Assembly (NCBI GenBank): GCA_007570785.1
Contig: ML660774.1
Location: 7,827,969 to 7,891,968, forward strand
Direction of reading: 5' to 3'
Origin: Antilocapra americana
Taxonomy: Eukaryota > Chordata > Mammalia > Artiodactyla > Antilocapridae
Length of the DNA stretch: 64,000 nucleotides
Shown here: positions 11,713 to 23,714 of the stretch, piece after piece
Layout: each line of letters begins with the position of its first letter
Numbering within the stretch: position 1 is the first letter of the stretch
The notes under the pieces: model-generated
The model's input: the letters and a program-made list of their open reading frames with translations, nothing else
Databases searched by the model: none
What the model was told of the DNA's origin: nothing
Program-made: the position numbers and the translations under genes

Positions 11713-12740
11713 CTGTAGAAAGAAAATGATGTATTTATTTGTTCACTGGTGTGGGGAGCAAAATATCAAGAAAGTTTTTTTTTGGTTTTGGTGTACCTGT
11801 GAGCTAATATGACATTATCATTAATCTTATTTAAATGAGAGTTTAATAAAGAGGGCAGAATTTATAATTCTATTCAACTTGAACTTCAATTATTGGTCTT
11901 ATTATCATTAACTTAAACTCATGTTTTTGTTTAATGGTGACCATTAATGGATGAAAATGGAGTAGGGTTTTCATGGTTAAAAATTAAATTGCTTTCACAA
12001 ATGTTTATAGTAACGATTTTTGTTCTCTAAGCCAGAAAGGATATGCCATCTTCCAGCATTTTAAAAAACACTCTGATACTTTGAAATCATTGCTTTATAT
12101 TATTCAATTTATTGCATTATTTAATTTACTTTGAGATTATTACTTTACATTATTTAATTTACTATATTAAATTTATTATTGAGTTAACTTATTACCAGAG
12201 AATATTTAATGTATTTTGAGCAAGTATTCAAAGGTAAGATTCATCTGTTTTTACTAAAATGCAAGAAATAAATGATGAATACTAAACCCAGTTCTGTTTC
12301 AGTATCAGATGTGGTGGTTTTCCCCAATGAAGTGCTTGCTGTATGACAGCTGAGATTAACTTATTGGAAATGGTTGGGAAAATGGTGCTTGTTGTAGAAA
12401 ACAAGTTTCAAAATATTTATAGTATTTCTTGATGTGTAAGATGACTTAGTTCTTTCCCTGGCATATTCTCTGAGTCACTTCTAGAGCTTCTTATTTCTCT
12501 ATAGCCTGTAACCAAAGTGAAAGGATAGGCTCTTCGAGAAGCAATTCTTCTAAGAGGAAGAGCTCTCTGAAAGTTGTTTAACCCTGGTCACTTTGCCTTA
12601 GCTCCCAAGTAGGGCCTATTGTCAATGAACATGAACTTCCCTACACCACACATTCAGTTTCCATGTGCATTAGCACTAATATCTGATAGGTAACAAAAAA
12701 AAATTATCTATATCTCATGGATCAGTAAATAATAATAAAA
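11713..12740 (-). other. SORBS2: Start of the large SORBS2 5' intron, no repeats recognised
   Basis: AT-rich sequence with an imperfect AT-rich reiteration around 12090-12190 built on 'attatttaattta'. No exon was identified. Confidence 0.5.
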
Positions 12741-12753
12741 TTAAAATGTCCAG

Positions 12754-13174
12754 ATGGACGAAACTGGAGCCCATTATCCAGAGTGAAGTAAGCCAGAAGC
12801 AAAAACAACAATACAGTATATTAACGCATATATATGGAATTTAGAAAGACGGTAATGAGAACCCAACATGCGAGACAGCAAAAGGAACACAGATGTATAG
12901 AATAGACTCGTGGACTTTGTGGATGAGGGTAAGGGTGGGATGATATGGGAGAAGGGCATTGAAGCATGTTAATTATCATATGTCTAATCAATCGCCAGCC
13001 CAGGACTGATGCTCGGGGCTGGTGCAGCGAGATTTCCCCGAGGGGGGGTGGAGGGAAGAGGAAGGGGGGTTCCGGAGGGGAAGCATATGTAAACCCATGG
13101 TGATATCATGACAACGTATGGCAAAAACAATTAAAAAAATAATAAATAAAAATAAAAAAATAAAAAAAAATAAT
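12754..13174 (+). mobile_element. Young 5'-truncated L1 (3' end only) with 13-bp target-site duplication
   Basis: Carries the last codons of ORF2 and the artiodactyl L1 3' UTR, with a G-rich run near 13040-13075 and an A-rich tail of AATAAAT/AAAAA type. It is almost identical to the 3' UTR of the L1 at 24540-25640. The 13-bp repeat TTAAAATGTCCAG flanks it exactly at 12741-12753 and 13175-13187. Confidence 0.92.
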
Positions 13175-13187
13175 TTAAAATGTCCAG

Positions 13188-14700
13188 CTGATGACTGGAC
13201 AGCTACATCAAATGAATCAGACTGGACTACTTTCTCACATCATGCAAAACAATAGATTCAAAATGGATTAAAGATGTAAATATGCAACTTGAAACCATAA
13301 AACTTCTAGAAGAAAATAGAGGTGGTACGCTCTTTGACATTGGCTTTAGTAATATTATTTTTGGAGATGTCTCCTCAGGCGAGGGAAGCAAAAGCAAAAA
13401 TAAATAAGCAAGACTACATCAAACTAAAAAGCTTTTGCACAGAAACAGAAACTGTCAACAAAACGAGAAGACCACCTACTAAATGGAAGAGAATATTTGC
13501 AAATAATTTATCGGATAAGGGATTAATATCCAAAATATAGAAAGAATTCATTCAACTCAGCATCAAAAAAATCAAACAACCCCTGTAAGAATGGGCAGAA
13601 GATTTGAAAAGCCTTTTCCCCCTAGAAGACATACAGATGGCCAACGGGCGCAAGGGAAGACACACACCATCACTAATCCTCAAGAAAGTGCAAATCAGAA
13701 CCACAATGAGGTATCACCTCACACCTGTCAGAATAGCTGTTATCAAAAAGACACCAGATAACAAGTGTTGGCAAGGGTATCAAGAAAAGGGTGCCTTGTG
13801 CACTACTGATGAGAATACAAATGGTTGCAGCCACTATGGAAAAGAGTATGGAGATTCCTCAGCAAACTAAAAGTAGAACTACCATAAGTTCCAGCCATTT
13901 CACTCCTGGGTGTTTATCCGAAGAAAGCAAAAATATGAATTAGTAAAGACATATGCACCCCTATGTTTGTTGCAGTGTTCTTTACAACAGTCAAGATATG
14001 GAAGCCACCCAAGCACGCATCCATAGATTAATAAAGAAGATGTGGCTTATATGTGCAATGGGATATCACTCGGCCATCAAAACGAATGAAATATTGCCAT
14101 CTGTGACCATGTGGGTGGACCTAGAGGATATAAGGGAATAAGTCAGGCAGAGAAAGACGAATAGTGTGTGATTTCACTTATATGTGAAATTGAAAAAACA
14201 AGATAGCGAATTCTGTGGTGGTCCACTGGTTGAGACCCCACACTTTCACTGCTGAGGACAGTGGGCTAATCCCTGGTCAGGGAGCTAAGATCCCACAAAC
14301 CCACATGTTGAAGCAAAAAAGAAAAAAAGAAAAAAAGTTTAAGTAAAAAAACAAAGCAAATGAACAAACATAACAAAACAGAAACAGATGAACAGATACA
14401 GAGAACAAACAGGTGGTTGCCAAAGGGGACAGGGAGGGCGGAACAGAGAAATAGGTGAGGGACATTAAGAGGTACAGACTTCCAAGCAGCAAAATAAGGG
14501 TGTCATGGTATGAAATGTACAATGTGGGGGATATAGTCAATAATTATGTAATATCTTTGTATGGGGATAGATTCATAGCCAGACTTAATGTCGGGATTAT
14601 TTTGAAATGTACAGAAATATTGAATCACTGTGTTGCATAACAGAAGCTAACATACTATATTGTAAGTCAATTATACCTCAACAAATAAACTAACAAACAA
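13188..14700 (+). mobile_element. Older L1: ORF2 3' end and 3' UTR
   Basis: Decayed ORF2 C-terminal region. Recognisable pieces are [15 protein letters not shown] near 13430, then M-R-Y-H-L-T-P-V-R near 13710, and a trace of the Cys/His-rich region near 13770. Stop codons and frameshifts break it throughout. It is followed by an L1-type 3' UTR and interrupted by a CHR-type SINE near 14208-14330. Confidence 0.88.
14208..14330 (+). mobile_element. CHR-type tRNA-derived SINE
   Basis: Matches the artiodactyl/cetacean CHR SINE pattern: 'ggtggtccactggttgaga', then 'taatccctggtcagggagc', then 'taagatcccacaaacccac', ending in an AAAAAAG-rich tail. Inserted into the older L1 3' UTR. Confidence 0.75.
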
Positions 14701-15090
14701 ACTCATAGGAAAAGAGATCAGATTTGAGGTTGCCACTGGTAGGAGTAGGGGGAATTGGATGAAGGCAGCTAAAAAGTACAAACTTCCAGTGATAAGATAA
14801 TCAAGTACTATGTAATATACATGATAAATATAATTAACACTGCTGCAATTATATATGAAAGTTGTTGAGAGAAAATGCGAAGAGTTCTCAGCCCATTGAA
14901 AAATATTTTTTTTTCTATTTCTTTAATTTTGTATCTATATGAGATGATGGATGTTCACTAAACTCACTGGGGTCATCATTTCATGATATATGTAAGTCAA
15001 ACCATTTTGCTGTTTACCTTAAATAGTACTGTATGTCAGTTATATCTCAATGAACTGGAAAAAAGTTTATTTAAACCTACAAAAAAATTT
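14701..15090 (+). mobile_element. Old L1 3' UTR, second piece
   Basis: Resembles an L1 3' UTR ('gaggttgccactggtagg', 'tgtatgtcagttatatctca', A-rich end) similar in layout to the one at 14410-14690. It could be a second insertion or a rearranged continuation of the same one. Confidence 0.6.
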
Positions 15091-15268
15091 AAAATGTGGA
15101 TACTGGCTAAATAAAATGATACCTTCTCCCTCAGGGTAGAGGGAGAATTTGCGAAATAAACCAGCACAGAAACAATACCCTCAAATGGTATGAGATGTAC
15201 ATATGAACCAAGAAGAGAAGAATTTTATCTTTTTTATGCCTACATTGAATTACTAATATCCTGGTACT

Positions 15269-15394
15269 TGTACGAAGTTGCTTCAGTTGTGTCCGACTTG
15301 TTGCAACCCCATGGACTGTAGCCCATCAGGCTCCTCTGTCCACGGGATTCTCCTGGCGAGAGTACTGGAGTGGGTTGCCATTTTCTTCTCCAAG
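15269..15394 (-). mobile_element. Truncated Bov-tA-type SINE
   Basis: Reverse complement of the SINE 3' half ('gcttcagttgtgtccgac' to 'ggttgccattttcttctcc'). An 11-bp near-repeat, ATCCTGGTACT at 15258-15268 against ATCCTGGTGCT at 15395-15405, flanks it as the target-site duplication. Confidence 0.9.
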
Positions 15395-15405
15395 ATCCTG
15401 GTGCT

Positions 15406-16087
15406 CAATGAATACTACAGCGATGAATACATAGAATAGATAAAATGATAGTACTGATGTTCACCCCAGTTGATTTTTTAGGGCTGTGCACTGAAAACAA
15501 CACAGATGACACCCTCAGTGCGTAGTGTTTCGGCATCACCTGATTGTGTTTAGTGTTACATTCTTGCCCACCCATCCTGAAGGACGCTGTGGCTACCACA
15601 TCCAGGACTGAAAGAGTCGCGCATTACACTGAATTTCACCGTAAAATTTCATGCCAACTGACTTTAAATAGTGATTGCGGGACACTTTATTATGATGAGT
15701 TTTAACTCTTGTTTTTCAGCTAGTATAAATAAAGAGTCAGGGTTCTATTTTCTTTTTCCGAATACAAAAATAAATGTGGTACATAGCTAAAGAGCTCTAC
15801 TCTAGCCTAATACCGCCTGGATGGAGGGGATGCCAGTGAAGTCAGGGGCAGGAGCCTTGAGAAAGCCCCAGATGTTATTTATTTTAATGTCTCAGTAGCA
15901 AAATTCCTAATATGTTAACCTTAAATGGGCAAAATAAATAGAAAAGAGAAGCCTCAGGGGATGTCTGTGACCAAAGCTGAAGCAACTGCTAAAGCAAGAA
16001 GGAATAAACAAGCCTCCAGAAAAATGAGGACTGGAAAGACATTTCCCCAGTTCTATTTATCACTCCTTTTCAAAACACTTGATGTTT
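15406..16087. other. No gene seen
   Basis: No exon, repeat or structured element was recognised in this presumed intronic stretch. Confidence 0.5.
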
Positions 16088-16105
16088 AAAACTGTTTTAA
16101 GTTTT

Positions 16106-16216
16106 TCAAGTGGGAGGGGACATAGGTAAACCTGTGGCTGATTAATGTTGATGTTTGGTGGAAACCAATACAATACCGCAAAGCAGTTACCCTTCAAATA
16201 AATAAAGTAAAAAAAA
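16106..16216 (+). mobile_element. Very short L1 insertion (3' UTR stub) with 18-bp target-site duplication
   Basis: An artiodactyl L1 3' terminus only ('gtgggaggggacataggt' through 'gcagttacccttcaaata' and an A tail). The 18-bp repeat AAAACTGTTTTAAGTTTT lies at 16088-16105 and 16217-16234. Confidence 0.88.
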
Positions 16217-16234
16217 AAAACTGTTTTAAGTTTT

Positions 16235-17128
16235 AAAACTGAATCACAAAGACAGTGTTTGAACTGGGATAGTAATAATTGCTATAGAAAACATCAAACT
16301 GAAGGAAGGTTAGTTCTCAAAACATGACACCTGCTACTATAATAATGTTTTGATACCAAGTTTAGGGAACTAATTATCAGCATTTGTTGTTTGAATTCAA
16401 ATGCCAATATTTACAAAGTTTTTGACACTCAAAAAGTAGAATAGGATTATTGGGAACAAAGAAAGGCGCCACAAATCCTTGAGCTTGTCATCTTTAAAGT
16501 GATGTATCCTGTTACTCATAAATGTAATTTGTGAGGGTCTTTTTTTTTTTTTTCTTTCTTAACTTCACATTGTTTTAGATGTCAAAACATGAAATGACTA
16601 ACTTCCTAATCAGGAAAGACATTTTCCAAGTTGTTAAAAGAAGAGTCAGGGTGATTGAGATCTGCAGAAGAACCCGAAACCCAAGGCTTCTGTGGTGACT
16701 AATAAAAATGTGTGATTTGATTTCCATTATTTGTGCTAAAGCCATTAACAAGTCTACAGCTGAGAACTCTCTTTAGACAGTTAGAACTAAGGCGAATCTA
16801 ATCTCTTTTGTTCTGTTCTGAAAAGGTGCCTTTGATGGTACTTACATAACAAGCACAGATTATTCTGGAAGGCATTGAATTCCTGGAGTGTTTACTTGCT
16901 CCTAGGAGAGACGGTATTTCAAATATTCTCTTAAATTGGAAGTATACTAGGGCCAAGACTATGAAAACTGACCATAAAATGCAGGCTACCTTGAACCTCA
17001 GCAGATAATCCATAGAGCAAAGAACCATCTGTGCATTCGAGTGTCAGAATGATATTCAACAGATGGTGTGGAGCTGTATTTCCTTCAAGTCAGTTCTTGC
17101 TGAAGTTTTTATATAAAAGGCAACATAA
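16235..17128. other. No gene seen
   Basis: Presumed intron. Only a T-rich tract near 16540-16560 is notable. Confidence 0.5.
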
Positions 17129-17338
17129 AGGCATCCTTGGTGGCTCAGATGGTAAAGAATCTGCCTGCAGTGTGGGAGACTTGAGTTCAGTCCCTGGATT
17201 GGGAAGATCCCCTGGAGAAGGAACCTACTCCAGTATTCTTGCCTGGGAAATCCCCTGGACAGAGGAGCCTGGCAGGCTACAGTCCACGGGGTCACAAAGA
17301 CTCCGACACGACTTAGCACTCAGCAACAACAGCAACAA
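17129..17338 (+). mobile_element. Bov-tA-type SINE
   Basis: Full-length forward copy running from 'ccttggtggctcagatggt' through 'ggaagatcccctggagaagg' to 'gactccgacacgacttag', followed by a CAA-rich tail. Confidence 0.93.
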
Positions 17339-17433
17339 TTTGTACCGAGCAGTGGATTTGTTTTTCTCATAGGTCAGAGGGCAAGGACGTGATTTTGTGG
17401 CTATGGTCTCTTAATTTCCCTTGAATTCCTTTC

Positions 17434-17485
17434 AATCCAGTAAATCGCTAGGTTATTTTTAAATTATTCTATTCAGAGTTCATAT
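17434..17485. repeat. 52-bp exact local direct repeat, copy 1
   Basis: Identical to 17869-17920. It starts aatccagtaaatcgctagg and ends attcagagttcatat. Not a transposon sequence that I recognise. Confidence 0.95.
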
Positions 17486-17868
17486 CTCTCATTCAGAGTT
17501 CATTATCTTTCTTTTTAATGGATCAGAGTAGTCTTTATTTCCAACATGACAGCAGATTGGGTCATTTAAGTTTTGAAGGAGGATCTTAAGGTGTTTGATT
17601 GCCCATTCATGGGCACCAACATGACTTTGTGCCCATAATCTTACAGTTCTGCTTGAATTCTTTAGATTATCGGGCATTCCATTCTGAAGAGGAGCAGGGT
17701 CAACGCCTCTCCTCAATTTTGTCCAAGAATTCTGCGTTAGTTATGTTATTTTTGTAGACTTGAATTTAAGCACCAAAGCCAGCTGTACAACTATAGGACT
17801 ACATTTTAGCTTAGTTAATATGAGGATTTTAAGACTGGAGCCTGAAAGATTTTCCATGGAATAATCTT

Positions 17869-17920
17869 AATCCAGTAAATCGCTAGGTTATTTTTAAATT
17901 ATTCTATTCAGAGTTCATAT
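17869..17920. repeat. 52-bp exact local direct repeat, copy 2
   Basis: Identical to 17434-17485, 435 bp away in the same orientation. The bases flanking the two copies differ. Confidence 0.95.
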
Positions 17921-18743
17921 ATAATTCAGAAGGTGGGACACACAGGGTGGTGGGAAAACACTGAGGAATGTTAGATTTTTTTTTAAAGAGATATATTATA
18001 AACACAAGAATAAAAATATGGTGCATATTAATTTTATGCACCAGAGTTTAGCCTGAATTTACTTTGAAATGGGGTCATATGTACCATTCTTTCTGCATAA
18101 ACTACCCTGAGTGGTCAATGCATTTCTCTCTCTCTCTGGTAGGATTAGCAGTATTCATAAATGCCAAATGATTTCACTTTTCAGTTATCGCCAGATGACA
18201 TAATTTAAGTTGTTGACATTTATCCTTTCTACTGTATTAATAGGCTGCTTTGAAATGTTCATGGAAAATACCCCAAGTTGTTTATTATGTTCTCTACAAT
18301 CCCTGAGCTTAGATAAATGAGAATCCACGTCAACCCCTTTTCGAAATGGTTTCTCTGAGCTGACAGCCAGTCTATGATGCCAGCTTGGGGGCTCCTTTGC
18401 CTCTGAGTGGGTGGCACAGATCATCTCAGTCAATAATGAGGGCACAGTTGTCCCTGCTCAGCCTCCATATAAGAACTTAAATTCCTCTGAACATTCCTGA
18501 ATGAATGCTGCCTAAAGATGGGTCCTTAGTATGCAGAAGCCAAATTACCCATAGCATTCACATATGAATGCTGGGGTCAGAACACATTTAGCGTCATTTC
18601 ATAGGAATAAGACAAAATCATTACTGTGAATAGTGATGAACAAAAGGATACGAAGTCATTGATTATTTTCATAAAAGTACAGTGTTCTTTTTCATTATTC
18701 CAAATATCATTATACCTGGAAAAATTTCCTGAAGACTGTATAA

Positions 18744-18832
18744 ACACATGTTATAGATGAACTGAATAGTGTTGGTTCAAGAATAGGTCTTGAAGTCAAG
18801 TGGACCTATTTTCAAACCCAGTTTTGCCCATG
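18744..18832. repeat. Diverged local direct repeat, copy 1 (about 85 bp)
   Basis: Shares the blocks 'acatgttatag.tgaactga', 'taggtcttgaagtcaagtgg' and 'cagtt.tgccc' in the same order with 19325-19410. There are small indels and substitutions between the copies. Confidence 0.85.
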
Positions 18833-19324
18833 TTTTTCAAGGAAAGTAGCAATTTTATTTCTGAGACTTTACAATGCAAGTTTGTCCAAATATGTACAGA
18901 TTTTCCTTAAAAAGTATACTAGTTCAAAGTCAACCCTGGTAGATAATTTTCTTTCTGATGCTATTCTAAAGTTCCAAAGTCTGTAATTTACTCTCTTATT
19001 TAATTATAAAAGAATATTGGTTTCTTTTTGCACTAAATGGTCAAGTGATTTAATATTGCTCTAGTATCCTACTTTCATGGTATCTTGCTTTTATAGTACT
19101 TAAGAATGATTATAGAATACATCTGAGTACTTACAAATGCATTTTTTTCTAAGTCAAAGTTATTCATCAACTTGGTAGTATAGTACTAGGAAACTTCTGT
19201 TGGTTTCTATTCTGTCAATCAAAAGCCAGATGTATTCCTCATGAAAATAAACCAGAACCCTAATGTGGACCTGGTAAGTCAGACACATCATCAAAGAGAC
19301 ATGTAAATAATTAGACTATAGAAG

Positions 19325-19410
19325 CACATGTTATAGGTGAACTGAGTAGTGTTGGAATGATAGGTCTTGAAGTCAAGTGGACCTGGATTCAAACACAGTT
19401 GTGCCCGTTT
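19325..19410. repeat. Diverged local direct repeat, copy 2
   Basis: Partner of 18744-18832, about 580 bp away in the same orientation. It lies immediately before the SINE at 19431. Confidence 0.85.
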
Positions 19411-19430
19411 GCAGCCATCTAAATAATTTA

Positions 19431-19633
19431 TTTGCTCAGTGGTGTCCAACTCTTGTGACCCTATGGACTATAGCCCACCAGACTTCTCTGTCCATGGAAC
19501 TCTCCAGGCAAGAATACTGGAGTGGGTTGCTATTTCCTTCTCCAGGGGATCTTCCCAATTCAGGGATTGAACCTGGGTTGGTCTCCTGGATTTCAGGAAT
19601 ATTCTTTACTGTCTGAGCCATCAGGGAAGCCCT
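19431..19633 (-). mobile_element. Bov-tA-type SINE
   Basis: Reverse-complement copy from 'tttgctcagtggtgtccaac' to 'ctgagccatcagggaagcc'. Confidence 0.93.
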
Positions 19634-20394
19634 TAAAAGTGATTTATAGCAACATTATTATCATCTTCAGCAGCAGGATCAAACACCCTCCCCCACTGTT
19701 GCAAACCATCCCCAGACTGGTTAACTGGCATCATTCCCATTCACCAATATTTTGAGACAGACCTTTACCTTTGATTGAGTCATTTGAATGTAATCAACAC
19801 TTTCCTGAAAATATACAGACTTTATTTTATTGCTTTAGATTGAACTAAGCCACCATAGTCTATAAAGCTAATCTGTGTGTATTTTCCCATTACTCAATTA
19901 TTCCATGCCCAACTTAGTGACATATTGGAATTGAAAAGCAATTCTGCTTTCCAGGCAGCTTTTCTTTCTTCCTTAAACAGAGCCTTCTTTTAGCTGAGAT
20001 TCTCCCCATGCCCTCTGCCCACTGCAGTGAATAAGAAGAGACAGACCCAAAGAAATAGTTGAATCAAACACTAGCTTCTTGCCCCAGTGAAGTCCTTACT
20101 ATTGAACCTAAGGGGAGGGAACACTTAAAGGTTGTGACAGTTAGCTTTAAAAAAAGACTTTCCATTACCTTTGACAGCTTATAACCCAAGGTGATGGCTG
20201 GAGGAGAGAGATGTCTATTAAATGTCACATAAAGCATTGTGTGGCATACTGCAGAGTGATAACATCCTGATGACAGCCGTCCTTGTTTATTTCACTAAGC
20301 GAATGTGTCTCCCCTGCCATCCACCACTGCAGAGAGTACCATAAATTTCTACTTTGAGTAGAAAATCTATGATCTTTTGAAAGAAACACTTCTT
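19634..20394. other. No gene seen
   Basis: Presumed intron. No exon or repeat was recognised before the L1 sequence begins. Confidence 0.45.
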
Positions 20395-22440
20395 TCTTTT
20401 CTGATTTGAAAGAAATAAAACTGTCTCTATTTGCAGATGACTTGATATCACATACGGAAACCCTAAAGATTCTACCACTAATCACTAATTTCACTAATCA
20501 CAAAATATCAGAAAGAAAGATTAAGAAAATAATCCTGTTTACAATTGCGTAAAAAAGAACAAACTACTTGGAATCAATGAAACCAAGGAGGTGAAACACT
20601 TGTACACTAAAAACTGTAAGACATCAATGGAAGAAATGGAAGAAGCTATAAATAATGGAAAGATATTTCATGTTCACGGCTTGGAAGAATATTGGTAAAA
20701 TGTCCATACTACTCAAAACAATCTATAGGTTCAAAGCAATCCCTACCAAAATTCCAATGGCATTTTTCACAAATAGAAAAGACAACTGTAAAATTTGTGT
20801 GGAATCACAGAAGATCATGAATAGCCAAGGCAATCTTGAGAAAGAAGGACAAAATTGGAGAAATCACACTTTCTGATTTCAAACTCTATTACAAAGCTAT
20901 AAAACAATTAAAAAATGATACTGGCCTTAAAATCAGACCCACAGACCAATGGAACATAATAGAGAGCCCGGAAATAAACCCATGCAAATATGCTCAGTTA
21001 ATTTATGACAGAGGAGCCAAGAATATATGATGGGGAAAGGATAGTCCATTCATTGGTGCTGGCAAAACTGGACACCGCATGCAGAAGAATAAAACTGCAC
21101 CCCCTATCTTACACCATACACAAAAATCAACTCAAAATCCATAAATGATATGAATATAAGGTATAAAGCTATAAAAGTCCCAGAATAAAATACAGGGCAT
21201 AAGGTTGACTTAGGTCTTCACAATTTTTTTGTTTTGTACTTGACAACAAAAGCAAAGCAACAAAAGCACAAATACGCAAGTGAAGAGTATATCAAACTAA
21301 AAACTTCTGCACAGGAAAGGAAATCATCATAGAAGAAAAAAACAGTCTACAGAATGGGAGAAAATATCTCCTAATCATATATCTGATAAAGGGTTAATAT
21401 ACAAAATAGACAAAGAACTCCTATAAGTCAACTGCAAAAAGCCAAAACTCAAAAAAGACCAATTTAATTAAAAAACGGACAGAGGAACTGAATAGACATT
21501 TTTTCAGGGAAGGACATACCATGGCCAACAGGTACATGAGAAAGTGTTTAACATTACTAATCATCACAGAAATGCAAATCAGAACTACAGTGAGATTTTA
21601 CTTTGCACCTGTTAGAACAGCTGCTGTCAAAAGGCAAGAGGGAAGAAGCGCTGGTGAAATGTGGGGATAAGGAAACCCTCATGTGCTGTTGGGGGAAGTA
21701 AACTGGTGCTGGTCCTACAGGGGAAAACACAGAGGTCCCACAAAAAGCTAAAAATAGAACTACCAGATGATCCTGGAATCCCACCCGAGGGAATCTATCC
21801 AAAGGAAATGAAGATAGAATATTGAAGGGATACCTACACTCCCGTGTTCACTGCAGCATTCTTCACAATAGTCAAGATATGGAAGCAACTTAAGTGTCTG
21901 CCAGCTGATGAGTGAATAAAGACGTGGTGTGTTTACACAATAACACATTATTCAAGCGTGAGAAAGAAGGAAGTATTGTCATTTGTGACAACATGGATGG
22001 ACCTTGAGGGCATTACGCTAAGCAAAATAAGTAAGACAGATACTGCTTGCTATCACTTATATGTGGAATTTAGAAAGATGGTAACAATAACCCTGTATGC
22101 AAGACCGCTAAACAGAAGCAGATGTAGAGAACAGTCTTTTGGACTCTATGGGAGAGGGTGAGGGTGGGATGATATGGGAGAACGGCATTGAAACATGTAA
22201 ATTGTCATATGTGAAATGAATCGCCAGCCCAGGTTTGATGCATGATACAGGGTGCTCAGGGCTGGTGCACCAGGATGACCCAGAGGGATGGAATCGGGAG
22301 GGAGGTGGGAGGGAGGGTTCTGGAAGGGGAACACATATATACCCATGGCGGATTCATGTCAATGTATGACAAAACCAACACAATATTGTAAAGAAAAACA
22401 AAACAAAAAAATAAAATCTATTTCTATTAAAAAAAATTAA
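20395..22440 (+). mobile_element. Old L1: ORF2 C-terminal half and 3' UTR, decayed
   Basis: Starts in the ORF2 region just after the catalytic domain ('ctatttgcagatgacttgat' corresponds to the F-A-D-D region) and runs to the 3' UTR and an A-rich tail near 22380-22440. Recognisable peptides include [13 protein letters not shown] near 20950 and weak L1 matches beyond it. Many stops and frameshifts make it inactive. The 3' UTR from about 22150 is of the younger artiodactyl type. Confidence 0.85.
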
Positions 22441-22645
22441 ACAGAAAAAAAATAAAACCTCATAGAAACAGAGAGTAAGAAAGTGGTTGCCAGAGGCTGG
22501 GGGTGGCGGCAGGGAAACAGGGAGAGGTTGGTAAAACGGTGCACACTTTGAGCTGTCAGAGGAATAAGGTCTGAGGATCTAATTATGACATGGTGACCGT
22601 AGCTGATAACACTGTATTGCAGAACTGAAATTTGCTGAAAGTAGA

Positions 22646-22846
22646 GGGCTTCCCTTGTGGCTCACTGGTAAAGAACCCACCTGCCAGTGCAGGAGGTCCC
22701 TGGGTTGGGAAGATGCCCTTGAAAAGGAAATGGCAACCCACTCCAGTATTCTTGCCTGGGAAATCCCATGGACAGAGGAGTCTGGTGGGCTAAAGTCCAT
22801 GGGATTGCAAAGAGTCAGACAGACTTAGTGCCTAAACAACAACAAC
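22646..22846 (+). mobile_element. Bov-tA-type SINE
   Basis: Forward copy from 'gggcttcccttgtggctc' through 'tggcaacccactccagta' to 'caaagagtcagacagactt', with a CAA tail. Confidence 0.93.
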
Positions 22847-22899
22847 AGAGAGAGTAGAATTTAAATATTCTCACCAAAAAAAGAAAAGATTAATATATG

Positions 22900-23310
22900 A
22901 AACGATGGATGTGTTAACAAATGGAGAGAATCCTTTCACAGTGTACACATATGTCATCACTGTGTACACTTGTGACATCTTACAATTGTATATGTCAATT
23001 ATAGCTTCCGTAAAGTTGAAATTTAAGTGTTAATTACAGTTATGTTCAATGTAAACAAATAAAAGAACCATATTGTTAGAAAATTGAACTTTGAAAAATT
23101 TCCTCCATTTTCAAAATTAAAAAAACATTATTTATCAAAGTATAATTGATTTAAAATATTGTGCTAATTTCTGCTGTACAGCAATATGACTGAGTTATAT
23201 ACATATATACATTCTTTTTAATATTGTTTTCTATTATAGTTTATCCTGGAATATTAAATATAATTCCCTGTGCTATCCAGTAGGATCTTGTTGTTTATTC
23301 ATAAATTTCC
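22900..23310. repeat. Old L1-type fragments
   Basis: Contains an L1-like 3' end ('acaattgtatatgtcaatta') near 22980. A segment at about 23110-23300 ('gtgctaatttctgctgtacagc', 'ttccctgtgctatccagtag') is a common mammalian L1-related motif. Orientation and subfamily cannot be settled by eye. Confidence 0.5.
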
Positions 23311-23714
23311 TCCTATTTTTATTTTTAAACCTTTAATTTTAGTTTTTATACACTAATATCACAAATTAGCTGGTATAAAAGGAAATTAAATAATCTAGTT
23401 TAGTTTTGTGTATCATATTTAGACTTTAAGTGGAAGTAAACATTAAATGCTGTGGTAGTAATAAAGAAGTATCATTTTATGTGTGTTTTATTTTTTAAAT
23501 TTCAACTTTTGAAAAGGACCCAAGATCATTTCAATTTTTGAGATTAGGCTTTTGGGGATAAGAGAAATGACTGCTCCAAGATCAAATAGTGACAAGTTGA
23601 CACTCAAAAATGACTTAGCTCTCCTGACACGAAGAAGAGACGTCTCCTTTTAAGACATCTTTAAACATAATTGAAATCAAGCTGCTTCTCCTCAACACAT
23701 TAAAATTAATTATA

